A DNA stretch of 64,000 nucleotides from Ottelia alismoides (GCA_037367405.1 JAZKJV010000091.1:806001-870000); one strand, 5' to 3'. Positions 46,833 to 59,082 are shown, counted from the stretch's first letter. Numbers and translations: made by a program. Notes: generated by a model from the sequence alone, not told the origin.

Positions 46833-47864
46833 ACCTTTACAGTTATAGCTTAGGAAAGGTGCTGAAGAAATTTCTTTCCGGAGATAAATGATGGCCCAAC
46901 ATCTATTGTTTACTACATCGGGAAACTCGGATGCCCGTTTGAAAATTAACCTGGGTAAACTCCTTTTGTAGCCGCGAGCAACCATCAGTGTTCGGCTGCA
47001 GGCTGAGTCCAGCAGCAGAGATCTGCAGCTCCTGCCAAACCATTCAAGGATGAAAAGCCATGCAAAATACACAACTGCATGCATCATGGACATTCAACTG
47101 AAGGACTGCTGACTGAAGGCTAATGAAACCATGATATCAATGGTTTCCATGGTAATATTTCAGATCTCGGACCATGGTATTCTTCATTCCAAAAGGATAG
47201 ATAATCAGATTTCTATAAATGCATAATGTCTGGTATCAGTGACCATACCTACCATGTTCAGATGGTCCATGAAGCTTTATGATGCGCATGCAACTAGACG
47301 ATCTTACTGCGGTCTTTTCTATGTTAGAGAAGGTAGTTGTGTATCAGTTGTTCTATTGTATCAATTCATAAACCATTGTGGGTATAAGCGGCTAACCAAT
47401 TGGAAATTTTGACGATTCTGTCACTAATAGTCCAATTCACGTCCTTGTTTAAAAGGACAGTAATGCATGGGTGCATGGTGTCTTACTTAACATCATCAAC
47501 TCAACCTTCTACACCGATTTGGGCCTCCGGTTCATCTCCTTTTGGTTTAGAGCCAAAATGGCGTACTCCATCCAAGTAGGGAGAATTTTTGGACTCGGAG
47601 TTATGGCAAATAACTGCCATCGGCACTGCTAGGTTGACCTTCTCATTTTTTCCTTTTTAGCGAAAAGGAAAGGAGAAGAGAGCACGAACACCTTTTTGGC
47701 TTTTTCTAAGACTGCGAAAGATGAACTGTACTCTTCCTACATATATGCTGCAACAAAATGAGTCTATTATAATAATATTTTGACTATCATTTGTCCTTAT
47801 ACATACATATATACATACATACACACACACATATAGGATGAGGAGTATGTATCTAGGTGCATGT
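46833..47864. other. downstream of the TRM5-like gene, no gene seen
   Basis: Probably 3' UTR and intergenic DNA. ACATACATAT/CACACACA microsatellite stretches lie at 47800-47832. Confidence 0.35.
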
Positions 47865-48195
47865 AATTTTACATGCAACGGAGCTTATATCTTCCACATT
47901 TGTTTTACTTTTTTTTGGAAAATATCATCATGTGTATTCATCAATATGGCCCTCCAACATGTCATTCGAATTTTGTCAGAAACAGAGCTTCCCTGCCCTA
48001 CGGTTGAACATGTAATTTTAACGGTCTTAGAATTGTTGTAATCGACCTGTTCTATATAGAGGGTATATGAGTCTTTGTTTTTGATGAAATTTGAATGGTG
48101 TTTGGAGGGATATATAGATGAATATACATGGTGATATTTTCCAAAAAAGTAAAAATATGGAAGGTATTTAGGCTCCTTTGGAGCCCACCAATGGA
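47865..48195. mobile_element. foldback MITE, family F, copy 4
   Basis: It shares AACATGTAATTTTAACGG, TGTCATTCGAATTTTGTCAG and GATGAATATACATGGTGATATTTT-type arms with copy 3 at 23003-23372. Confidence 0.65.
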
Positions 48196-49158
48196 GAGCC
48201 AAATCTCTTTTTCCTCTCATCTTCACGAGCTTGGCAACCGCAGCGGCAAAACCACAACGGAAATAGATATGTAGGGCAGTGGATACGGGAGAGATGGGGA
48301 TAAGATCTTTTGACATGAGATGGACAAGAGATAACTTGTAGCGGATGATACATGGAGAAGGGATGGGGTTAAGGTTGGTGGTATGCTACACATGTTTGGA
48401 AGAGGGTGATGTATGGCTTCTGTTTAACACTTGTAGAGGTTGGCAACACGTATGAAGCCGGTAGATTAGCATGCAACGGACGGGCATAATTGGAATTTTA
48501 TGGAACAGAGAAGGTAAATTAGGACCCGTGGAGATAGGGTATGAACAGTGCCTACTCCACGGGCTTTCATATATTGTATGATGATATAGACACTACAAAG
48601 TTTAATTAAAACATTTACGAAAAGATTATGACAATAACCTCATCCAACGAAAAAGTAGAGATTATCGAAAACTATAATAAAATCAGAAATCGTCATCAAA
48701 GCAATTCTAAACTAAAACTCCTCGAGAAGAACGATACCACGATATCAAAGGACGAGGGATTGAAGCTTGAAGCTATCATGATTTGATAATCTATAACATA
48801 TATTAAGCGGGGGAGACACCCCCGATCGCTATTAATTTCTTTTGCTGAAATTCCATTTTTGTCCTCTCAACTCTTTGGCACTCCCGAAGACTCCAAGTAT
48901 CCTGTCGGTTTTGTCCTTCCTGACTTCCATTAATACCATCTATGTCCGCAGACAAGTTCATCCCCAACACCCTGTCAACGCTTCGATCCTTGCGGATTGC
49001 AGGCGACGAGACCTACAGATTCAAGTAATTACATGAAGGAACGTCGAACGATGGTTGGAGATCTGAAGCTTCTGCAAGGGGTGATCTGAGTGCAAAATGG
49101 AGGGGCGAGACGAGAGACGACAGCGTATATTCTTATGGAGGCGATAGGAACTGGGAGT
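48196..49158. other. no gene seen
   Basis: AT-rich DNA. A short open frame at 48842-49036 is unrecognised. Confidence 0.3.
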
Positions 49159-49430
49159 AGGGATGGGCATTGGGCTGGGCCGGCCCGACCTAGCCCGAAG
49201 TTTGGCGCAAAAAGTCCGACCCAGCCCAAGCCCAAGAGGACATTGGGTCGGGCCTGGGCTTAAAAAATCGGCCCAAAATTTTTTTGGGCCGGGCTCAGGC
49301 TTGGCATGGCCCAACCCGACCCGGCCCAAGACTCGGCCCGACATAGGCCCGAGTGGTGGCCCGTAGTATGGCCCGAGATTGAGCCCACGACCCAGTCCAA
49401 ATGTGGCCCACAAGCCTTAGTCAGGGACAT
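49159..49430. mobile_element. GGGCCGGGC-rich transposon end (hAT-like), one end only
   Basis: It begins TAGGGATGGGCATTGGGC, a typical end of plant hAT-like elements, followed by subterminal GGCCC/GGGCC words to about 49430. I found no matching inverted end, so this is a truncated or diverged element. Confidence 0.4.
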
Positions 49431-50119
49431 ATGTCCCCTGCCAGCTCCCTCCTCTCACGCCAAACACGGTTGATGCCATAGGCTCCTAACCCCTCATGCA
49501 CGAGAAACCCAAATCCCACTACCAAAACCCCAAATTGTATTGTTCTCCAAGGCTCCAAGCTTAGTTGCTAAGGTATATCATTGTTGAAGAATCTTTTTTT
49601 TCCGATAGCAACTGAAATTTAATTATGTGGTGGTTTTAGAAATTTTGACATTGTATTGTCACTAGAACGTCGTTGTTTTACAATTGAAGAGATTGATTTA
49701 CAATTTTACAATGTTTTTTTCATAAGTAATATAATATTATTCCCTATTTTTTTGGTTAATGTTTTTGTCTTATATTACATGTGAGGAGGATGGTATATTC
49801 AATCTAGTTACATTGTAAAAAAGTGACCTACTACAACAAATATATCAGGTATTCGTCGACAGATGTTCTAATGTTAAATATAACAATAGTATTATTTTTT
49901 TTTGCAAAATATTTTTGTTCATCTAATTCGTAATTGATAGGATATGCATTGCTAAAGATTCGTACGTATAATAGTTTATTTTTTAATTTTTTCATCACGA
50001 GTGTGTTTTAATCGTTGCAATAGCATAGTAATAACAAAAAAGGACAAGACATTTAGTCATTGTTATACACTTAAAAGCCAAAGATATGACGAGGAAAAAC
50101 CGTATATCACTTTTATTCA

Positions 50120-50790
50120 GGGTTTAAAAATCGGGTTGATCGGATGGAACAGGAACCGGTCTCGACTCGGTCGGTTTGGTCGGCTTTATTAATTAATTTT
50201 AAAAAAATAGAAAATAAAAAACAAGTCCGACCAGTCGACCACCGATCCAGGCGGTTGAACTGAGCTGACCAAGTTTGACCCTGTTTTGATGATTTAGTAT
50301 ATTTTCAAAAAAACAAAGATTTAAATAATGAAATAATAAGGTTTTTATCACTTGTGTCCTTCTTAACTTATGCAATTTCAATTATGTCTCTCTTTTTTGG
50401 AATATGACTTCTACCACTATTTTCTTAGAGTAATTTTCTAGAAACAATTATAAATAAATTATTGCATTATTATATTCGTATATAATGCTAGAAAATGCGA
50501 CTACCTTTGTAGAGTTTTACTCGAAGTAGACATCATGTTATTTTATTGAAAGATTTGATATTTTAAATAATTATTTTATTAATATATAAATACATATTTA
50601 CATATATGTATCGGATTTTATTGATTTAGAAAACCGGTTCGATCGATCGGACCAATAAATTAAGCTTGATTCGGTTTTTTCCGAGTTGATAGGAATGATA
50701 ACGTTATGCTGACATCATCACCGGTTCGGCCGATTTAGACCGATGATCCGACCCGATTCAATACTCGGTCCAATTTTCTTTTCGACTATC
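50120..50790. mobile_element. non-autonomous DNA element with CCGGTTCGG subterminal words
   Basis: The left part (GGTTTAAAAATCGGGTTGATC, ACCGGTCTCGACTCGGTCGG) and right part (ACCGGTTCGGCCGATTTAGACC, GACCCGATTCAATACTCGG) are roughly inverted. The interior is AT-rich and non-coding. The stretch at 50341-50400 resembles 58404-58475. Confidence 0.4.
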
Positions 50791-51016
50791 ATCTTTTAGA
50801 ACGAAATCATAATCACATCTCTCAAGCTTGAAGATAAAAAGGCTTTACCTGACCACTATATATTAATTAACTCTATCTTGATACAATATATCCTCAAAAA
50901 GAAAATGAAGCAACGGAGAAGGCAAGAACAATTGACTCTGGCCAAAAGAAGGCAAAGAGAGAAGTCTTAAGGCGTAGACAAAAAAACCATTTGTTGTCCA
51001 TTTACATTGAACGCAA

Positions 51017-52357
51017 TTATCTAGATTGCAATCTTAAGATCTCACCCCTCACGCCAAGCTTCCTACGTCGTGAAGATGTGAGGAGGGCCAAACCTCGTGT
51101 TGCATCATGGATCTTCTCCTTCCCTTCTCTAATACTCACGGGCACCCCCTCACAAGTCGTCTTGTTGCCTTTGCCTACCATCTCCAATCGGTATCGAAAC
51201 CTCTCGGCATCCGAAGTTTCACCCATGAACGTCAGGTATATCTGAAGAATCTCATCTCTAGAAGAAGGGAATGCACATATGTGGAGAAAGAAATACTCCT
51301 CAAAGCACCGGAAAACCTAAAAAAAATAAGATACGAGGAATTTGTTTGACATAAAAAATATGATGGATTTAATCCGCATTATAACTCTAGGTATGCCTTA
51401 CCTGTACCACTGTAGACGATGAATGCATTTGGTGCTTCGTCCATTCGTCTTTTCTTATTAATATCTGGATCGTCCGCGATGGTCTGGATAAAATAATTAG
51501 CGTATAGAGCGAATTTAAATGAACAGCATCTTAAATATGAAAATTGATCTGCACATTTATATTTGAAGCTCGTCACATATTCCATCTCAATGGCCATCCA
51601 TACGTAAGAGCCACTAAGATTCTTACTGTTTATTGCTGAAGTAACAATGATTAACAAGATCCAATGTGAAATACACCAAATATAACCATTGAATCTAGCA
51701 GCATGCTATGTTATTCCTGCGTAATAAATAACGGAATACGATTTAACCTGTTTTAAAGTCGTCCAGATCCTACGTTGTTAGTATTAAATCCATGCTGTTG
51801 AACGAGGGAGACAACTTACTCGAGAGCAATCATGACCAAGATCTTATGACTGGGTATCGCATCTTGTAGTTTATGAACGTAACTCATGTGGGTCAAGAGC
51901 GTCTGGATATCGCCATTGGCAGCACAAGAAGGAGTGCATGGGAAGGTGCAGCTGTAAGGCCTATGCTTACACTCCTTGTGCTCGTGTCTTAGTTTCGATT
52001 CGTATTTTAGGGATCTCGGGCATCCTTTGTCGTGGTACCTGCATGGAAACTCTATGGCGTCCGCCATCTTCTCTATGATTAAGCACCGTATAACTCCCAT
52101 CTTCCTGCGGCAGGTCGTACAGCTATCTTTCACTTTAACCTTGCAGTTGGAGCAGAGAATGTGGCCATTCGGACACTGATATCATCCCAAGGAGCAAGAA
52201 ATAAGCGAGGCTTTCTAAATTAATCAGACACAAAGGAGACGAGGGGAAAGGATCACTTGCTTACCTGGTAGATTGGAGGGGACATAAAACCCATACAGAT
52301 GGGACAATCAAGCAGATCAGCCAAGAGCTGCCTTGAATCTGCGCTTGAGGATGCCAT
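51017..52357 (-). CDS. SINA-type RING E3 ubiquitin ligase, divergent
   Basis: Seven-in-absentia family ligases attach ubiquitin to target proteins for degradation. Exons: 52265-52357 (start, MASSSADSRQLLADLLDCPI), 51820-52175, 51577-51625 (tentative) and 51017-51316; phases agree, giving about 265 residues. The RING has C18, C21, C32, H36, C39, C42, C50 and C53, all eight ligands. The SIAH-type zinc-finger region follows (FPCRYHDKGCPRSLKYE, CKHRPYSCTFP, LLTHMSYVHK). The last exon carries the substrate-binding TRAF-like end (VFRCFEEYFFLHICAF, YLTFMGETSDAERFRYRLEM, GVPVSIREGKEKIHD). Family members are usually about 300 residues; the stretch after the zinc finger (normally HxxxxFNHRY-like) is missing or replaced, so exon 3 is uncertain. 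The start codon was chosen because it lies just before the RING and an in-frame exon. Confidence 0.82.
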
Positions 52358-52928
52358 TCTTCAATTCTGGGAGGCAAACAAGACAAGAGATGTATATATT
52401 ATTAGTATCCATGCTCTCTTCTGAAAGGAACGGGTAGATGTTGCTTACATCTTGGGAAGGCAAACCGTCAGCACACATTATCGTTGGATCTTGAAAGTTT
52501 GAATCAGAGGCATTGCGTTGGCCTTTAATCGGAGAAATTTTACTGAGAGTATTTATATACATATATAGGATTGTGCTGTCTAGGAGCATACATGAGTATG
52601 CTTCCTTTTTTTTCTTTCAAATGTTTATTTATTTTTAAAAATAAAATCCTACTAGAATTTACTAAGTAGAATATGCACTACAAATTCTGTATAAAACATA
52701 TATTCTTAACATTTCCACATAGAGAGGATCGGTTGTCGCAATTTTAAAATTTGTCAGTCTTGATGGGTAGATAGAAATAAATAAAAGTTTTGAATAAAGT
52801 TCAATTTTTAATGACACCATGGTGATATATGGTTGAAAAAATAAGAACAATACTGGGAAAAGGTGTGAACATGTAAGCTAATGCTCATACAGAGCATACT
52901 CCTATTTTCCACACGCACGCACGCACAC

Positions 52929-53278
52929 ATATATATGGGTAAAATGTGTTGCCTTCTAGGAGAAGCTAATTTAGCTCCTCCCATCCTATTTTATCCATTT
53001 TTTATTCCGTAGATTTTCATTATTATATCCATGTATTAAGTCATACAAACTTCATGCGGAACAGAAACTCGTACGACTTCAATTCAGACGGGGTTGATTT
53101 CAATAGTTCTGCAACCGTTAAAAATGTTTGTCCGGATGGAGGTCGTTTGAGTCTCCGTTTCTCATGAAATTTGAATAACATAATATAAAGATATAGTGAT
53201 GAATTTCTGCGGAAGTAATTTTCAAAAAAAGAAAAAGAAAAAATACGGCAAGCATATAGGGTTAAATGGGGTTGCCCC
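52929..53278. mobile_element. foldback MITE, family F, copy 5
   Basis: Starts ATGGGTAAAATGTGTTGCC and contains GTACGACTTCAATTCAGACGGGG and the inverse CCGGATGGAGGTCGTTTGAGT. Ends in TAGGGTTAAATGGGG, which is shared with the next copy. Confidence 0.75.
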
Positions 53279-53625
53279 CGACTCTATTTTTTCCATTTAT
53301 TATTATTATTTTAAATTTATTCCATGAGTATCCATCATTATATCCATATATTATGTCATTCAAATTTCGTGCGAAACAGAGACTTCTGCGGCATCCATCC
53401 AAACAAGGTCGATTTCAATAATTATGCAACCGTTAAAAAATGACTATCTAGATGAAGGTCGTAGGAATCTTTGTTTCACACAAAATTTGAATGATATAAT
53501 ATATGAATATAGTGATGAATATTCACGGAAGAAATTTTCAAAAGAAATTTAAAAAATAAGAAAACGAGGTGGGGGAAACTAAGTTAGCTCCTCTAAGGAG
53601 GCAATCCAATTTTTCTCATATATAT
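53262..53625. mobile_element. foldback MITE, family F, copy 6
   Basis: Directly follows and slightly overlaps copy 5. Arms CAGAGACTTCTGCGGCATCC and the inverse GATGAAGGTCGTAGGAATC; ends in GGAGGCAATCCAATTTTTCTC. Confidence 0.75.
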
Positions 53626-53626
53626 G

Positions 53627-53775
53627 AGATTGCAAAAGTCTTTATTTCACACGAAATTTGAATGATATAATATAAAGATGTAATAACGAATATTCATAGC
53701 AGAAATTTAAAAAAAAAATAAAAAGTAGGAAAAATGAAGGGAGGAGACAACCGCATTGAACCCTGGATATGTGTG
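53627..53775. mobile_element. foldback MITE, family F, half copy 7
   Basis: Only the right arm is present (CACACGAAATTTGAATGATATAATATAAAG onward, ending GGGAGGAGACAACC). It abuts copy 6. Confidence 0.65.
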
Positions 53776-54348
53776 TAAAGGGTTCATCATGTGAGAGAAA
53801 GGTCTTGACGAACTCTTGACGGTTTGACTCTTGTCTCCTCCGAATTGGTTTCACCACGTCCTCGACGGCGACTCCCCACCGCACCTCTTCCCACCTACAT
53901 GCAGTGCCGCGGCAATAAAGCCTTTGGCAGCTCCATTCTCGATCTGATGCGCCAGCAACCTGAACCTTCTTACTTCGAAACGACCGGAGGCACTTCAGTG
54001 TGTTGCTTTGCCGCAATCGGACACCTTGACCCTTCTTACGGATAGTATGATGGCAACGAAGTAGAGGAGATCGGATGTGGATGGCATGTTGTTTCGTCAT
54101 GACAGTGGATCTCGAAATCTTCGAAGGAACTCTGGCGTATTGTGTGAAGGACCAGAACAACGCGATGGTATTCATTGCGTGTCGCATGAGGAGGGGGAGA
54201 GATCGTTTCAGCAATATATTCTTTGTTGGGATTGTGGGTTGCTTTCTGTGTTGAGGATATACTTTAAATTTTGTCTATGTTATGAATGAAACGTCGGGTT
54301 TTAGCAGGTCAGGCATAGAGTTGGGTTGGGTCGACATATACGAAGCTA
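53776..54348. other. no gene recognised
   Basis: Short frames on both strands (for example 53824-54045) without recognisable sequence. Confidence 0.3.
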
Positions 54349-55628
54349 GTGGTGCATATTGATCCGTAATCCGATCCAATCTGATGCTATTGAATTGGGT
54401 TGGTTTGATTTTGTCATTCTAATGAATTGTATTAGATTGATATTTTGAAAATTCGTTAAATTATGAATTTAATTGGATCGTTAATCAAATCCAATCCGAT
54501 CCAATCCATTAACAAATACATAAAAAATACATAATATTTCATTCCTATAATCAGTACAGATTATATAGTTAAATGTATTTGTGACCCCTTTTATTTCTAA
54601 ATAATCAAACTAGCCTCTCTTCTTTTTTAAATCCCAAAATTACCCTCTTACATTTCAAGATACTCGCCTAAGTTTAGCCCTTTTCACTTTTCAAAAAGCC
54701 AAATCCCTCACAAACTCCCAATACCCACTCGCAAGTTCCTCAACCCACCTAAATCCCTCCCAATTCCCAAATTCCCAATCGCATACTCGCAAGTCACAAG
54801 ACCCCCTACCTTCCCCTCTGTGACCTAAATATCTCCCCAACCCTAACCGCCAGCCCCTCCTCCCTCCCCTCTGTGACCTAAAGCTCTCCCCCAACAACAA
54901 CTCGCATCTGCAAGCCGTGAACCCACCCTCGTGGATGGCAACATCATTTCACCATCTACCCTGTTTTTGCGCGCGTCCATCTCCCTCGTGCGTGCAACGA
55001 AACATCATCTCCCTAGCGCGCACGATGAAATAGTCTTCCTTCTCCCTCCAATGTGATAGCTTCTTGCGGTGCAATACCAACTCGACACCTCCCTCATTGT
55101 GCTTCGCGTCACTGTGGTGTCGCTTCCCTCACGCATCACTGTGGACCTATGGTTCTTTCTCTCTCCCACGAAGCATCTCCTAATTTTTTCAGGTATAACT
55201 TATTTGATCAAAATATATGTAGTTTCAAAGAATATATGAAATTTTTCAAAGGTCCACTTTCTAGTTTTTGATACATAAAATGTGTATCTTTTCTTTAGTT
55301 GTTTGATCTTATTAGTACCTCCATTTAAAATTATATGGTGATATATAATATAATTTTTTTGCCTTATATATATACACTATTTAACTATTTGATCTTATTA
55401 GCATCTAGTTTATAATATCACATAGAACGAGGTCTAGTATTATAAAAACTTGATCTCAAATTATGTTGTGACAATATGTGAGTACTAAAAATCCGATCCA
55501 ATCCGTAATCCGATGAATTGGATCGGATTTATATTTTCAATGGATTGGATCGGATTGAAAAAAACCAAAATCCGTTAAGTACAGATTGAACATAGATTAA
55601 GCTAAAATCTAATCCATGTACACCCCTA
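54349..55628. mobile_element. hAT-like non-autonomous element with GGATCGGATT subterminal words
   Basis: The left end (TAGTGGTGCATATTGATCCG) and right end (inverse TAGGGGTGTACATGGATTAG) are related. GGATCGGATT/AATCCGATCC words crowd both subterminal regions (54360-54510 and 55490-55600). The interior, 54580-55200, is C-rich and encodes nothing recognised. No transposase. Confidence 0.45.
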
Positions 55629-55780
55629 TTCCAAGCTCATCCCTACCTCCAACATATTGACACCACCGCTGCCCGTTGCCTCCTTACATACCAATGCACA
55701 CACATCTCACAGCTCCCCGACCCAAACCGACATGTTCACACCTGTCAGCAACATAGACAAAAAAAAAACTGAAAAAGCCT

Positions 55781-56159
55781 AAGATGTTGTTCGGTTAGGG
55801 GGGTAAAGGGGGGTTTACTCCCCTTAACCCACTCCTTTCTCTTTTTAATGTGTGTTACACATTTTCTCTTTTTTAATATATTAAATAAATCAATTCTTTT
55901 CATCCACTCTATCAAAAAATAATATATTATATCATGTTATATAAAAAATATAAACTATTCAGCTTCTACTTACTTTTCCAAACTTCAATACAATCGCATC
56001 ACAATAACTATTCACTTTCCCAAATTTCAATACAATCATATTACAACAAACTCACTACAAATCCACCTCTAGTTAACCCTCTATCCAAACACCAAAACAC
56101 AAAAATGTGTTACCTCATACTAATTTACCTGTCCTAACCCGGGTACGAAACACACCCTA
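55781..56159. mobile_element. MITE with GTTCGG / GTTTCG ends
   Basis: The left end (GATGTTGTTCGGTTAGGGGGG) and the inverse of the right end (GGGTGTGTTTCGTACCCGGG) are similar. The interior is AT-rich. It is of the same general type as 7757-8124. Confidence 0.45.
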
Positions 56160-56705
56160 AATGAAATATTTGGGACCGACACTTGATTCTGCTTCCAAGA
56201 GTCCCACCTTACATGGGACCAAATCCTCTACTACAGTAGGTGTAACTACATCAGGGGTTGTAGTATCCTTTATATTTTTGCCAAAATCTTTTCAAAAATT
56301 CAACCATGCGGATCAAATGTATGCATTTTCTTCTGCATACCCACAAGTTTTGTTTCATTCTGACATTTCTCTCATTTTGGTTTTTGAGTTCAATTTATGT
56401 TGACTTCTCTTTGATCTTTAAGGAAAATCAGTGAAGAGTATCTGATCAAAACGAAACTTGGTGCTCTGTAGAAAAATAAACACACATCCTATCCAAGGTT
56501 GGATTTTTGAACGATTTTCGGAAAAAAATAAATAAATAAAGGAAAACAGCAGGCCCTGCTCTAGTTACACCTGCAGCAGAGGAGATGATCTGCTCCCACC
56601 TTACCTCCCACAACATGGCTGCACGTATACACAGAAAACCACAAAATTAACAAAGAACTCGATCTACTCTACCACTTCGTGAGCTCACGTTCCCGAGCCG
56701 GCCTC

Positions 56706-56713
56706 CTTTAAAA
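56706..56713 (+). promoter_or_regulatory. TATA-like box of the secreted-protein gene
   Basis: TTTAAAAG lies about 70 bp before the start codon, in a GC-rich promoter. Confidence 0.35.
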
Positions 56714-56779
56714 GCCCTAAAACCCGATGACCTTCCTCTCACTCAAGCAGCAATCGCTTCTCATTGCCCAACAGCAGCC

Positions 56780-57094
56780 ATGAAGGCCACCGTCGCCATC
56801 CTCTTCTGCTCCCTCCTCCTCCTCGTGGTCGTCCTCCCTTCGGACGCGGCAGCACGGGGGCTTGGCGACGACTTCCCCTGGGGCAGCTTCGGAAACTTCC
56901 CGTGGCCCTCGCCCAAGGACTTCAAGTTCCCCACCAGCGTGGTGTGCAACGAGAAGGGACCGTGCTTCAAGAAGAAGCTGGAGTGCCCTCCCAAGTGCAC
57001 CAAGAGCTGGAGCAAGTCCGGCAAGAACGGCGGCGCCGGAGGCGGGAGCAGCAGCTGCTACCTGGACTGCAAGAAGTGCGTTGCCCATTGCTGA
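56780..57094 (+). CDS. small secreted cysteine-rich protein
   Basis: One exon encodes 104 residues. The first 24 or so (MKATVAILFCSLLLLVVVLP, then SDAAA) form a signal peptide, so the product should enter the secretory pathway and the cell wall or apoplast. The mature part has eight cysteines, in the pattern VVC, GPC, LEC, PKC, SSC, LDC, KKC and AHC at the very end, with a Gly-rich loop (GKNGGAGGGSSS) between the two halves. This resembles a plant family of short proteins of unknown role that end in a CxxDCKKxCVAxC-like motif. Codons are strongly G/C-ending, unlike the AT-rich surroundings. The start is the first ATG and is followed at once by the signal peptide. An AATAAA polyadenylation signal lies at 57201. 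Confidence 0.85.
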   Translation: MKATVAILFCSLLLLVVVLPSDAAARGLGDDFPWGSFGNFPWPSPKDFKFPTSVVCNEKGPCFKKKLECPPKCTKSWSKSGKNGGAGGGSSSCYLDCKKCVAHC

Positions 57095-57200
57095 GGGCTT
57101 CGAATGGGGTGCTCCATTCGAAGATCTGATCGGTATGCTGGCGTCGTCTGGGATTGTGGATTATTTTTTCTCTACACTTGTCTGTGTTTGGTGTTCCGTG

Positions 57201-57206
57201 AATAAA
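57201..57206 (+). terminator. polyadenylation signal
   Basis: AATAAA lies 107 bp after the stop codon of the secreted-protein gene. Confidence 0.6.
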
Positions 57207-57352
57207 TCGTGAGCATCTTATATGTTCTGTTTAGTCAGTATTCTTATCTTGATTTGGGTTTGATTGGAATAAAGGGGTAAAAGCTCCACGGATGATGGCT
57301 CATGAAATAATACAGTATAAGTTGCGTTTTATTCTTTTGTGTAAGCTTTCTT

Positions 57353-57483
57353 AAGGCTTCTTTTGATTGCAGGATTGAGCAGGATTGGGTTGGATCGTGG
57401 TACCCCTGTGAGGAGGAGGATTGGGAAGGTTGGAAGGAGAGGTACACCGCTACCCAACCCAACCTGCAACCAAACGAAGCCTT
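57353..57483. mobile_element. 131-bp MITE with AAGGCTTC ends
   Basis: It starts AAGGCTTCTTTTGATTGCAGG and ends CTGCAACCAAACGAAGCCTT, an inverted repeat of about 20 bp with a few mismatches. The interior has GGATTGGGTTGG and its inverse. It lies just after the secreted-protein gene. Confidence 0.75.
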
Positions 57484-58403
57484 ATAGTTCTATTGTTTTA
57501 TTTTGACTTTGACCCTTCGTGTAAAATAATTCCATATATCGACATTCATGATTTCGTGGAAGATCAACTTTGTTGGTGTTGTGTTGTGAATTGAGATTGG
57601 TTAAAACCACTGCAATAAAATGAATCTATAGAGCTGTTTTTTTATAGAAAAATACGTTATCATATCATCGGGTGTTAAATACATAGTGACAAATATTACT
57701 CATTACGAAATGACCTTTTAAAAAATTCGTGACCAATGCCATATTTATTGGTACATCAATAAAGTTATGGTCCATATAATAATGGCTATCCATTTCTGTT
57801 TTTCAAAATTCAAACTAATCATCACTCCTTTTAATATATTTAGTAATGGACGATGTGATAATGGATGTCAAAAAAGTGACACTGTAAACTCATTTTATTG
57901 TAGCGAACATATTCAAATTTGACAATTAATGCATTTCATGTCATTAAACTGATACAAACCTTTCTGTTAACCGCCAGCCAAGATAGTGCAATGATCTGAA
58001 TAAAGAATATACACGCCAATTGGTAGAGAGTGCAGCAATCAATATGCAGTATTTATAATTCAGATAATAGAAGGATATTGACAAATTTGAACATCCAATA
58101 TTCAAAGTCCACTTTCTTTGGATAATCGCAACAATCATGCGGAACTGGAATAAGAGAAGTTAAGGTCAGCGCATTTGTTAATCATAGGGTTACCTATGAA
58201 ATGATATTATTACAGACTGGATGATGATCCTCAAATCATGATGACAAATAACTTGGTGAAAAGGGCTTAGAAATGCAAATTTTGAAAATGTTAGTTGCTT
58301 TAGCAACGATATGCTAATTGCTTAGTAAAAAAATTGAAAATTTATATTCACCCAGTTAAATTAATAAAAATATGAGATTGTAGCAATGGATATTTTTTAT
58401 AGG
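57484..58403. other. AT-rich DNA, no gene seen
   Basis: No recognisable coding sequence. Confidence 0.35.
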
Positions 58404-58823
58404 GTTTTATTAGTTGTGCCCCTTCGAGATATTGCAATATCAATTATGCTCATATCTTTTTGGGAATATCAGTTGTACCCCCAAGTTCTTGCCAATATAT
58501 TACATGTGCCCCTTGGGTTAATTGCCGTCCATCTCCAACACAAACGGACGTTAACTTTAAGGACACAATATGAATTACTTTTAAAAATTGGACTGCAATG
58601 TCCAAGCACTTCTTCTTCCTCCTCCTCCCACATCCTCTTCCTCTTCGTCCCCTTCTCTTCCTCCTTACAGCCTCCTACTCCTCCATCGACTCCTCCCGAC
58701 CACCCCCAGCCCCTCCCTCCGCCCCCACGTCTCTCTGATCGCCACCGAGCTCCTCCCCCTGCTTCTCTGCGTCCGAGCTCCTTGGTTCCCTACCTCCACC
58801 GCGTCTCCCCTTGCCCACGCACC
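58404..58823 (+). other. repeat end with proline-codon-rich filling, cut by Copia
   Basis: 58404-58475 resembles 50336-50410 (ATTGCAATATCAATTATG against ATGCAATTTCAATTATG, then TTTTTGGGAATAT). It is followed by an ACGGACGTTAACTTTAA stretch and a C-rich, Ser/Pro-coding region to 58823. The plan matches the TIR element at 29996-31068 and suggests a related gene-fragment-carrying element whose right end was lost to the Copia insertion. Confidence 0.35.
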
Positions 58824-59082
58824 TGTTGGAATTAACGGTATTGGGATAGTTTGATGCAATTTGATGGTCAATATCAAGTTGTATTGATGTATCTCAATTC
58901 CTGGAATTCAATGTCTCAACCCTGTGGGGTGCTGTTTAGTCCCACATCGTGGAGAGAGAAAACTGAGACTTGGTTTATATGTGGGAAGTCATGAGACCAG
59001 TCTGGAAACAGACTAGAGAGGATTTTAGACCACAACACACACGCACGCGCGCGCGCCGGGCCGGGCTCGAGCGTGGGCGCGG

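Noticed and set aside
53642..54214. Minus-strand 190-residue frame
   Set aside because: It runs through a MITE half-copy and unrecognised DNA with no family-like sequence; probably chance.
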